Assembly: GCA_947632525.1 (NCBI GenBank)
Contig: CANRPQ010000073.1
Location: forward strand, 1 to 6,176
From: an uncultured Clostridia bacterium
GTDB lineage: Bacteria > Bacillota > Clostridia > TANB77 > CAG-508
DNA length: 6,176 bases
Reading direction: 5' to 3'
Part shown: piece by piece, positions 1 to 5,727 of the stretch
Numbering within the stretch: the stretch's first letter is position 1
How the letters are laid out: each line of letters starts with the position of its first letter
The notes under the pieces: generated by a model
Databases searched by the model: none
What the model saw: only the letters and a program-made list of their open reading frames with translations
What the model was told of the DNA's origin: nothing
Position numbers and translations under genes: made by a program

Positions 1-75
1 ACATTAAAACCAATAAATATGAAAAAGAAAAACGAAGAAATATACAATATTTTTGAAAAATTATTAATTAAATAA
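1..75 (+). CDS. 3' end of an unidentified upstream gene (partial)
   Basis: One frame is open from the first base of the window and ends at a TAA at 73-75. It gives 24 residues ending in a lysine-rich amphipathic stretch (KKKNEEIYNIFEKLLIK). The composition suits the C-terminus of a soluble, helical, charged protein in an AT-rich genome. A second frame (from base 3) is also open for about 17 codons, so the frame choice is not certain. The tail is too short to name a family. No hairpin terminator follows it before the yebC leader. Confidence 0.4.
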   Translation, partial: TLKPINMKKKNEEIYNIFEKLLIK

Positions 76-100
76 CTTATAAATTTTATATCCAAAGGGC

Positions 101-129
101 TACACAAATTGAAAATAATGTGTTAAAAT
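101..129 (+). promoter_or_regulatory. Putative sigma-A type promoter of yebC with extended -10
   Basis: TAAAAT at 124-129 matches the -10 consensus at five of six bases. It is preceded by TG at 121-122, giving an extended -10 element. Seventeen bases upstream, TACACA at 101-106 matches the -35 consensus at four of six. Transcription would begin near 136, leaving a leader of about 34 bases that carries the strong AAGGAGG (155-161) before the yebC ATG. This is pattern matching in very AT-rich DNA, where chance -10 matches are common. Confidence 0.35.
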
Positions 130-169
130 ATAGAACGAAATACAGAAAAATTAAAAGGAGGAATTAACA

Positions 170-895
170 ATGTCAGGACATAGCAAATGGCATAATATTC
201 AAGCAAAAAAAGGAAAAGCAGATGCTGCAAGAGGAAAAATATTTACTAAATTAGGAAGGGAATTATTAATTGCTGTAAAGCAAGGTGGACCTGACCCATC
301 TGGTAATTCAAAATTAAAAGATGTTATTGCTAAATGTAAAGCAAATAACATGCCAAATGATACAATCAATAATGCAATTAAAAAAGCTGCAGGAGCAGGA
401 AACAACGAAAACTATGAAGAAATTGTATATGAAGGATATGGAACAAATGGTGTAGCAGTAATTGTGGAAGCAAGTACAGATAATAAAAATAGAACAGCTG
501 CAGATGTACGCCATGCATTTGATAGAGCTGGTGGAAATTTAGGTACAACAGGTTGCGTATCATATTTATTTAGTAAAAAAGGTGTTATTGTTATAGATAG
601 AACTACAACAACATTATCAGAAGATGATATGATGATGCTAGCATTAGATAATGGTGCAGAAGATTTTGATGCGACAGATGAATGCTATGAAATCACTACA
701 ACACCCGAAGATTTTTCTAAGGTTAGAGAAGCACTAGAGGCACAAGGATTAGAATTCTTAGAAGCAGATATACAAATGGTGCCTGCTACATATATTGAGT
801 TAGATGAAAAAGATGCTCCAAAAATGCAAAGATTATTAGATATGCTAGAAGATTTAGATGATGTTATGAATGTATACCATAACTGGGCCGAGTAA
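170..895 (+). CDS. yebC: YebC/PmpR (TACO1) family protein
   Basis: This 241-residue protein is a full-length member of the YebC/PmpR/TACO1 family. It shows the diagnostic N-terminus MSGHSKWHNIQ followed by RGKIFTKLGREL, the segment NNMPNDTINNAIKKA (about 59-73), the YEGYGTNGVAVIVE block (about 87-100), TDNKNRTAADVRHAF (about 103-117), and the C-terminal MNVYHNWAE. Members were long annotated as transcriptional regulators. More recent work on mitochondrial TACO1 and bacterial homologues supports a ribosome-linked role in translating difficult, proline-containing sequences. The protein is probably cytosolic. The ATG is fixed by the conserved start and by AAGGAGG at 155-161, eight bases upstream. 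A strong terminator follows at 928-967, so the gene is probably a separate unit from the sporulation operon. Nothing is truncated. Family assignment is very secure; the exact molecular role in this organism is not. Confidence 0.96.
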   Translation: MSGHSKWHNIQAKKGKADAARGKIFTKLGRELLIAVKQGGPDPSGNSKLKDVIAKCKANNMPNDTINNAIKKAAGAGNNENYEEIVYEGYGTNGVAVIVEASTDNKNRTAADVRHAFDRAGGNLGTTGCVSYLFSKKGVIVIDRTTTTLSEDDMMMLALDNGAEDFDATDECYEITTTPEDFSKVREALEAQGLEFLEADIQMVPATYIELDEKDAPKMQRLLDMLEDLDDVMNVYHNWAE

Positions 896-927
896 TATGA
901 AAAATTAAATATTTAGTTCTAAAAATT

Positions 928-967
928 AAAACATAGTCATATATATTATTATATGACTATGTTTTTT
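928..967 (+). terminator. Rho-independent terminator after yebC
   Basis: A perfect 16-bp inverted repeat has arms at 928-943 and 950-965 (core ACATAGTCATATA and its complement), a 6-base loop, and six Ts at 962-967. The stem is AT-rich but long. The A-run on the left arm means it could also work for transcription in the opposite direction, although no convergent gene is seen here. It separates yebC from the spoIIIA operon, whose first ATG lies only 22 bases after the T-run. Confidence 0.85.
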
Positions 968-989
968 AAAAATACAAAAGAGGTAAAAA

Positions 990-1898
990 ATGGACGAGAT
1001 ATTAAATTTTTTTCCGGAAGAAATCAAGCAAAAAATAAAGCAAAACATAATAGAAAATATAGAAGAAATAAGAATAAGAACATACAAACCAATAATATTA
1101 AAAAACGGACAAGCAGAAAAGCAAATTGATTATATTATTACACCCAATACAGTACTTCAAATACTCCAAAAAATATGTGAAAACTCTATTTATTCATATC
1201 AAAATCAAATATGTAATGGATTCATAACTTTACATGGAGGGCATCGTGTAGGAATTACAGGAAATGCAGTAATAAAAGATGAGCAAGTTATAAATTTAAA
1301 TTATATTAGTAGTTTAAACTTTAGAATAGCAAGGCAGGTATTTAATTGCAGTAGTACTGCGCTACCATATATAATCAATTCTTCTCAAAATGATATTTAT
1401 ACAACTTTAATTGTTTCTCCGCCAGGATGCGGAAAAACTACATTATTAAGAGATTTAGTTAGAAGAATTAGTAATGGTATTCCTGAAATGAATTTTAAGG
1501 GGGTAACTTGTGGCATAGTGGATGAAAGAGGTGAAATATCAGCCATGGATAAAGGTGTTCCTCAAAATGATATTGGTATAAGAACAGATGTTATTGAAAA
1601 CATATCAAAATCATTGGGAATGAAAATGCTAGTTAGGTCGATGAGTCCAAAAATTATTGTGGCAGATGAAATAGGAAGCATAGATGATATAGAAGCTATT
1701 GAATATGTATTGTGCTCAGGTGTAAGAGGGATTTTTACCGCACATGGACAAAACATAGAAGAAGTAAGGAAAAATCCTATTTTAAGTCAATTAATAGAAA
1801 AGCAAATGATAGATAAGATTTTATTTTTAGATAGCAAAAGAAAAATACAACTTGGATATGACAAATATTCTGAATATGAAAATAAGCAAGTTGTTTAG
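990..1898 (+). CDS. spoIIIAA: SpoIIIAA, stage III sporulation secretion-type ATPase
   Basis: This 302-residue protein is close to the usual length of about 300 for SpoIIIAA. It is the cytosolic ATPase of the mother-cell SpoIIIA complex and is related to type II/IV secretion ATPases. The Walker A loop is clear at about 143-151 (SPPGCGKTT). The family segment VDERGEIS lies at about 178-184. Walker B is at about 221-228 (KIIVADEIG, with the acidic DE pair), and GIFTAHG at about 247-253 fits the sensor region of this class. The N-terminal 130 residues contain LHGGHRVGITG (about 81-91), also typical. The start has AAGAGGT just upstream (978-984, 5-base spacing). It is the first gene of the operon. 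Its stop overlaps the ribosome binding site of spoIIIAB, suggesting coupled translation. Expression is expected to depend on mother-cell sigma-E, but no convincing promoter was found. Confidence 0.96.
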   Translation: MDEILNFFPEEIKQKIKQNIIENIEEIRIRTYKPIILKNGQAEKQIDYIITPNTVLQILQKICENSIYSYQNQICNGFITLHGGHRVGITGNAVIKDEQVINLNYISSLNFRIARQVFNCSSTALPYIINSSQNDIYTTLIVSPPGCGKTTLLRDLVRRISNGIPEMNFKGVTCGIVDERGEISAMDKGVPQNDIGIRTDVIENISKSLGMKMLVRSMSPKIIVADEIGSIDDIEAIEYVLCSGVRGIFTAHGQNIEEVRKNPILSQLIEKQMIDKILFLDSKRKIQLGYDKYSEYENKQVV

Positions 1899-1905
1899 GG
1901 GGGAA
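1897..1905 (+). promoter_or_regulatory. spoIIIAB ribosome binding site overlapping the spoIIIAA stop
   Basis: The purine run AGGGGGGAA begins inside the TAG stop of spoIIIAA (1896-1898) and ends five bases before the spoIIIAB ATG at 1910. Ribosomes finishing spoIIIAA would land on this site, a layout typical of translational coupling. The six-G run is striking in such AT-rich DNA. Confidence 0.7.
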
Positions 1906-1909
1906 AGAT

Positions 1910-2419
1910 ATGATTTTTTTCAAAATTATTTTATTAATATTTATTATCATAGGAAGTTCACTTATTGGTATTTTATTTTCTAAAAAATATTCAAACAGAG
2001 AAAAAGAATTAAAAGAAATGAAAAGCGCATTAAATATATTTTCGACTAAAATTAAATTTACTTATGAAACAATTCCTAATATATTTTTAGAAATATCAAA
2101 TAAAGTTGGTGGAAATGTAGGTCAGATTTTTGCAAGAGCATCATCTAGAATGAAAGAAGAGAGTGCAGGAGATGCTTGGGTAAATTCATTTTCAGATGTG
2201 CAAAACAATTTACTAGAAGAAGATATTGTAATACTAAAAAATTTAGGCAGATTATTAGGACAAACTGATGTTGAGGGTCAAATTAGTGAAATTGAAGTAG
2301 TAAATAAGTTTTTAGAAACACAATTAGAAAATGCAAAAAATGCAAAAATAAAAAATGAAAAGATGTATCGTACCCTAGGAATTGTAAGCGGATTAACCAT
2401 TGCAATTATTTTAATTTAA
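1910..2419 (+). CDS. spoIIIAB: SpoIIIAB, GspF-like membrane protein of the SpoIIIA complex
   Basis: This 169-residue protein matches the usual size of about 170. It has a hydrophobic helix at each end (about 4-23 and 154-169) flanking a charged, mostly helical domain. The conserved block LGQTDVEGQ at about 115-123 is a hallmark of SpoIIIAB. Known SpoIIIAB proteins resemble the cytoplasmic domains of GspF, the inner-membrane platform protein of type II secretion, and are thought to couple the SpoIIIAA ATPase to the membrane complex. The gene lies 11 bases after spoIIIAA. It ends directly before a hairpin in the AB-AC gap. No truncation is seen; the C-terminus ends right in the membrane helix, as in the family. 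Confidence 0.94.
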   Translation: MIFFKIILLIFIIIGSSLIGILFSKKYSNREKELKEMKSALNIFSTKIKFTYETIPNIFLEISNKVGGNVGQIFARASSRMKEESAGDAWVNSFSDVQNNLLEEDIVILKNLGRLLGQTDVEGQISEIEVVNKFLETQLENAKNAKIKNEKMYRTLGIVSGLTIAIILI

Positions 2420-2444
2420 TGTCCGTTTTGGGACGTTTCTTTTT
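2418..2444 (+). terminator. Weak hairpin with U-run in the spoIIIAB-AC gap, possible attenuator
   Basis: The arms 2418-2424 (AATGTCC) and 2431-2437 (GGACGTT) pair over seven positions, one of them U-G, around the loop GTTTTG. A pyrimidine run (TTTCTTTTT, 2436-2444) follows. The left arm overlaps the spoIIIAB stop. The same TGTCC can instead pair with GGACA at 2446-2450, so two mutually exclusive folds are possible. The hairpin is short and may be a partial terminator, a processing site, or chance. The operon clearly continues after it. Confidence 0.35.
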
Positions 2445-2507
2445 AGGACAAAATGACCTTAACATTAATTTTTAAAATCGGTTCCTAATTTAAAAAGGAG
2501 GAAAATT

Positions 2508-2702
2508 ATGGACATTAGTTTATTGTTTAAAATAGCAGCAATAGGAATTTTAGTTGCAGTGCTTTATCAAGTTCTAGTAAGAGCAGGAAGAGAAGATCAA
2601 GCAATGATGACAACTTTAGCAGGATTAGTTATTGTTCTTACACTAGTAATTAAAGAAATAAGTACGTTATTTACTAGTGTTAGAACAATGTTTGGATTAT
2701 AG
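2508..2702 (+). CDS. spoIIIAC: SpoIIIAC, small membrane protein of the SpoIIIA complex
   Basis: This 64-residue protein is the usual size for SpoIIIAC. It has two predicted transmembrane helices (about 5-23 and 33-55), joined by the conserved hydrophilic loop RAGREDQAMM (about 25-34). It sits in the mother-cell membrane facing the engulfed forespore, with SpoIIIAD and SpoIIIAE. Its biochemical role is not well defined; it is required for the channel in model species. The start is set by AAGGAGG at 2495-2501, six bases upstream, the strongest ribosome binding site in this part of the operon. That site follows an 88-bp gap, so translation here does not depend on coupling to spoIIIAB. Confidence 0.94.
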   Translation: MDISLLFKIAAIGILVAVLYQVLVRAGREDQAMMTTLAGLVIVLTLVIKEISTLFTSVRTMFGL

Positions 2703-2768
2703 AATTTTAATTACTTAAAGTTATATTATAAGATTTTAGAAAAATGTTTTGATGTAAAGGATAGTAAA

Positions 2769-3155
2769 ATGGATGTTATCAAAATAATAGGAATTGGACT
2801 AATTGCATTAATAATCATTATAATTGTGAAACAATATAGGCCGGAGTTTACAATATATGTTTCTTTGGTAGCAGGTGCCTTAATATTATTTATGGTAATG
2901 GATAAAATAGGCGGAATAATTGATTTACTTACATCTTTATCTAATAAAACAGCTATAAACAATGAATTTTTAGTGTTACTTATTAAAATTACAGGAATTG
3001 CATTTTTAACTGAATTTGCAGTTAGCATTTGTAAGGACTCTGGAGAAACAGCTATTGCAAGTAAGGTTGACTTGGGCGGAAAAGTTATTATTATTTCTAT
3101 GTCAATTCCTATTATTGCCAGTTTATTAGAAACTATTTTAAAGATTTTACCATAG
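2769..3155 (+). CDS. spoIIIAD: SpoIIIAD, membrane protein of the SpoIIIA complex
   Basis: This 128-residue, strongly hydrophobic protein matches SpoIIIAD in length and in its diagnostic block from about 77 to 105 (GIAFLTEFAVSICKDSGETA, then SKVDLGGKVI). About four hydrophobic stretches are visible, roughly 5-20, 27-46, 68-86 and 104-122. It is one of the integral membrane parts of the mother-cell channel. The ATG at 2769 has AAAGGA at 2756-2761, seven bases upstream. The 66-bp gap from spoIIIAC shows no terminator or other obvious signal. Its stop lies 16 bases before the spoIIIAE start. Confidence 0.94.
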   Translation: MDVIKIIGIGLIALIIIIIVKQYRPEFTIYVSLVAGALILFMVMDKIGGIIDLLTSLSNKTAINNEFLVLLIKITGIAFLTEFAVSICKDSGETAIASKVDLGGKVIIISMSIPIIASLLETILKILP

Positions 3156-3171
3156 AAAGGGAAAATGAAAA

Positions 3172-4329
3172 ATGAAGAAAAAAAATTTTTTATTTTTAGC
3201 TATATTTTTTCTTTTTACATTTTTCATAAATCCAATAAGCTATGCTGAAGAAAATGTTTCGCAAGAAAGTGTATTAACTTCTCAACAAGAAAGTTTAAAT
3301 ATCTCTAGTTTTATTAAAGAAGCACAAAAATATACAAAAGATACTTTTGAAGATTTAGATGTTGATGAACTTTTTTCATCTGCAATCACAGGAAAAATTG
3401 ATAATGAAACTATATTTAAAACTATATTTAAAACAGTAGGAAAAGAAGTAGTAGATTGTATTAATGTATTAGGAAGCATTGTTATTATAATTGTAATTCA
3501 TAGCATTTTAAAAAGTATTAGTGAAGGACTAGAGAATAAATCAATTTCACAAATTACATATTATGTACAATACATATTAATAGTTACTTTAATTATGACG
3601 AACTTTGCAGATATTCTATCTATGGTAAGGACAAGTATTGACAGTTTAGTTGGATTTATGAACAGTTTAGTACCATTATTAATTACTTTAATGCTTACTA
3701 CTGGAAATATTGCATCAGCTGGAATTATAGAGCCAATAATTTTATTTATAATTACTTTTATTGGTAACTTTATTACAACAGTTCTAATTCCATTTGTGCT
3801 AATTTCAAACGTATTAGGCATTGTATCAAAAGTATCAAATAAAGTACAAGTAGATAAACTATCTAAATTTTTTAATTCTTCTATTGTATGGATATTAGGA
3901 ATTGTATTAACTATATTTGTAGGAGTTCTTTCTGTAGAGGGAAGTTTAAGCAGCACAGTAGATGAAATTACAGCAAAAACTGCTAAAGCAGCAGTTAGTA
4001 ATTTTATACCAGTAGTAGGTAAAATCTTAGGAGATGCAGTTGATACGGTTATTGGATGTAGTAATGTATTAAAAAATGCAGTTGGTATTACTGGAGTTGT
4101 AATAGTTTTATGCATTTGTGTTGGTCCAATCATAAAGTTAACAGTCCTCATGACACTGTACTATATAGCAGGAGCAATATGTCAGCCAATAGCAGATGAA
4201 AAAATAATTAAATTAATGGATCAAATGGGAGATACATTTAAAATGCTGTTGGCAATAATGTGCAGTGTTTCAGTTATGCTGATAGTAGGAATAACTTTAG
4301 TAATTAAAATAACTAATAATGTCAGTTAA
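3172..4329 (+). CDS. spoIIIAE: SpoIIIAE, large polytopic membrane protein of the SpoIIIA complex
   Basis: This 385-residue protein is near the usual 390-400. An N-terminal signal peptide (MKKKNFLFLA, hydrophobic core about 5-19, likely cleavage after SYA at about 25) precedes an extracytoplasmic acidic segment of about 65 residues. Multiple membrane helices follow from about 97 to 379. The conserved stretch NFIPVVGKILGDAVDTVIG (about 277-295) is characteristic. It is the largest membrane component of the channel, and the closest parallels proposed for it are secretion and transport proteins. The ribosome binding site AAAGGG (3157-3162) lies nine bases before the ATG. An out-of-frame ATG sits seven bases upstream at 3165. 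The start at 3172 is chosen because it alone gives the signal peptide in the long frame. An A8T6 tract spans 3178-3191 just inside the gene. Confidence 0.95.
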   Translation: MKKKNFLFLAIFFLFTFFINPISYAEENVSQESVLTSQQESLNISSFIKEAQKYTKDTFEDLDVDELFSSAITGKIDNETIFKTIFKTVGKEVVDCINVLGSIVIIIVIHSILKSISEGLENKSISQITYYVQYILIVTLIMTNFADILSMVRTSIDSLVGFMNSLVPLLITLMLTTGNIASAGIIEPIILFIITFIGNFITTVLIPFVLISNVLGIVSKVSNKVQVDKLSKFFNSSIVWILGIVLTIFVGVLSVEGSLSSTVDEITAKTAKAAVSNFIPVVGKILGDAVDTVIGCSNVLKNAVGITGVVIVLCICVGPIIKLTVLMTLYYIAGAICQPIADEKIIKLMDQMGDTFKMLLAIMCSVSVMLIVGITLVIKITNNVS

Positions 4330-4382
4330 GATGCTTTTTTTTCGAACAAAATTATTCATTGAACTAAAAATGAGGAGTAAAT

Positions 4383-5042
4383 ATGGAATGGATAAGTGGC
4401 TGGATACAAGGTATTATTATAGCAGTAATTATTAGTACAATTATAGAAATGATTTTACCTGAAGGTACAAGTAAAAAATACATAAAAATTGTAATTGGAG
4501 TTTATATATTATTTTCTATAATATCTCCAGTAATTACAAAAATAACAGGTAATAACTTCAATATATCGGATGCTTTTAATTTAGATGAATATATTGAAAC
4601 TTCAAAAAATAGTGGAAGCATTCAAAATCAATTATCTAATCAAAACGAAACTCAAATAAAGAATATATATATAAACAGCATGAAAAATGATATTAAAGAA
4701 AAGGTTGAAAATAAAGGATATACTGTAAACAGTGTAAATATTGAAATAGAAAATAGCAATCAATATAATTTAAAAAAGATAGAATTAGAGATAGAAAAAG
4801 AGGCAATCAATTCTAATAATGCCCAAAATCAAACAGAAAATAAAATAGTTGAGGCTGTAAATGAAATAAAAATAAATATTTCAAATGTAGAGTCTAATAC
4901 AAATTCTAGTGTAGATAATTCCAATAAAGCTTCCACAAAGACAAAAAAATACAATATTTCAGTTCAATCTAAAAATGAGTTAAAAGAATATTTATCAAGT
5001 GTTTATGAAATTAGTACAAAAAATATATTCATAAATGAATAA
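4383..5042 (+). CDS. spoIIIAF: SpoIIIAF, membrane-anchored ring-building protein
   Basis: This 219-residue protein has two N-terminal transmembrane helices (about 6-24 and 34-54) separated by the family motif LPEGTSKKYIKIVIG (about 25-39). A soluble domain with alternating helix and strand composition follows (about 92-143 and 188-218), as expected for the ring-building motif shared by SpoIIIAF, AG and AH and by ring-forming parts of secretion systems. An Asn/Ser-rich segment at about 143-187 appears to interrupt that domain and may be a disordered insert or loop. The length slightly exceeds the roughly 206 residues of the Bacillus protein. GAGGAG at 4372-4377 lies five bases before the ATG. 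The 53-bp gap before it has an eight-T run but no convincing hairpin. The spoIIIAG ribosome binding site overlaps its stop. Confidence 0.92.
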   Translation: MEWISGWIQGIIIAVIISTIIEMILPEGTSKKYIKIVIGVYILFSIISPVITKITGNNFNISDAFNLDEYIETSKNSGSIQNQLSNQNETQIKNIYINSMKNDIKEKVENKGYTVNSVNIEIENSNQYNLKKIELEIEKEAINSNNAQNQTENKIVEAVNEIKINISNVESNTNSSVDNSNKASTKTKKYNISVQSKNELKEYLSSVYEISTKNIFINE

Positions 5043-5059
5043 AGGAGGACATATATATT

Positions 5060-5675
5060 ATGCTAAAGGACAAGATTAAAAAATTATTTTCAAAAGAACA
5101 AGAAGGAGATAATAAAAAGAAAATTGAAAATTTAGCAGTGTTTGTAGTTATTTTAATTGTTACTCTTATAATTATTAATCTGATTTGGAATGGAGACAAA
5201 AAAGAAAATAAGGATACTTCGTTAGATCCAAATAAAAAATTAGCAAGTAGTGATAGCAATTCAACAATTTTAAATTCAGATGAAAATCAAAATAACCTTT
5301 CAACACAGCTAGAAGAAATATTGGAAAAAATAGAGGGAGTTGGAAAGGTAAAAGTTTTGATTACATATTCGCAAACAAATGAAACTATACCTATGTACAA
5401 TGAAGATAATTCTCAAAAAGATACAGAAGAAAAAGATACAAGTCGGTGGAACTAGAAAAGTAACTGAAACAGACAGTAAAAAAGAAATTATATATCAAGA
5501 AAACAATGGAGAAAAAATACCAATAACTAAAAGTGTTGTAAGTCCTAAAATAGAAGGTGCAATTGTAACTGCACAAGGAGCAAGCAATCCTACTATTAAG
5601 GTAAATATTATACAAGCAGTTGAGGCTGTAACAGGGATATCTTCTCATAAAATTCAAGTATTTACTATGAGTTAA
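5060..5675 (+). CDS. spoIIIAG: SpoIIIAG, ring-building channel protein, reading frame broken by a +1 shift
   Basis: SpoIIIAG forms a large ring in the space between mother cell and forespore. The first frame encodes a lysine-rich cytosolic tail, one membrane helix (about 25-43), a linker, and the start of the ring-building domain (LEEILEKIEGVGKVKVLITY, 84-103), then stops at TAG 5453-5455 after 131 codons. The rest of the conserved domain (GGTRKV, then SPKIEGAIVTAQGASNPTIK and a C-terminus near SSHKIQVF) lies in the +1 frame and ends at TAA 5673-5675. Skipping C5444 joins TEEKDTS to GGTRKV with the spacing I expect for the family and gives a 204-residue protein, close to normal. The ribosome binding site AAGGAGG (5042-5048) is 11 bases from the ATG and overlaps the spoIIIAF stop. 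The break could be an error, a mutation, or recoding. Identity is secure; functionality is not. Confidence 0.9.
5441..5455 (+). other. Apparent +1 frameshift site in spoIIIAG
   Basis: The zero frame reads AGT CGG TGG AAC TAG; the +1 frame reads GGT GGA ACT AGA from 5445. Both frames are open together only from 5361 to 5455, so the transition must lie in that interval. Comparison with the family pattern TEE-x-D-x-x-GG places it between codon 128 (AGT) and GGT. Two A5 runs (5415-5419 and 5430-5434) lie in the same interval and would give the same protein length if one carried an extra A. No strong Shine-Dalgarno-like stimulator lies just upstream, and no clear downstream stem-loop is seen. Confidence 0.75.
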
Positions 5676-5709
5676 CTTAATTATAAGACTAAAAAGTTAT
5701 ATTTAAAAG

Positions 5710-5715
5710 AAAGGA
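5710..5715 (+). promoter_or_regulatory. spoIIIAH ribosome binding site
   Basis: AAAGGA lies 12 bases before the ATG at 5728, a long spacing, and only 5 bases before a GTG at 5721. The GTG opens a different frame that ends after about 47 codons. The ATG frame encodes the clear SpoIIIAH protein, so 5728 is the real start despite the less favourable distance. Confidence 0.55.
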
Positions 5716-5727
5716 ATAATGTGAAAA

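Noticed and set aside
2459..2478. TTAACA and TAAAAT as an internal promoter before spoIIIAC
   Set aside because: The two hexamers are only eight bases apart, far too close for a sigma-A promoter.
2482..2503. TTCCT (2482-2486) pairing with AGGAA (2499-2503) to hide the spoIIIAC ribosome binding site
   Set aside because: Only five base pairs around a 12-base AT loop. Such a stem is too weak to claim without conservation data.
3561..4151. Long open frame (196 codons) on the minus strand, opposite spoIIIAE
   Set aside because: It lies wholly antisense to a well-conserved membrane protein gene. Its translation is a low-complexity mix of I, T, N and P typical of the complement of AT-rich hydrophobic codons, and it has no sign of a family.
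5025..5057. Internal sigma-E promoter before spoIIIAG (ATATT 5025-5029 with CATATATT 5050-5057)
   Set aside because: An essential internal promoter in the spoIIIA locus is known in Bacillus subtilis, so one was looked for. Here the spacing is 20 bases, too long for sigma-E, and the start point would fall inside the coding region.
5379..5675. A separate 98-codon gene starting at ATG 5379
   Set aside because: There is no ribosome binding site before this ATG, and its first 22 codons are the out-of-frame reading of SpoIIIAG. From GGT 5445 onward it is the SpoIIIAG C-terminal half, so it is part of that gene.
5673..5699. Inverted repeat TAACTT/AAGTTA after spoIIIAG as a terminator
   Set aside because: Six AT-rich pairs around a 15-base loop, with no following U-run; spoIIIAH follows directly.
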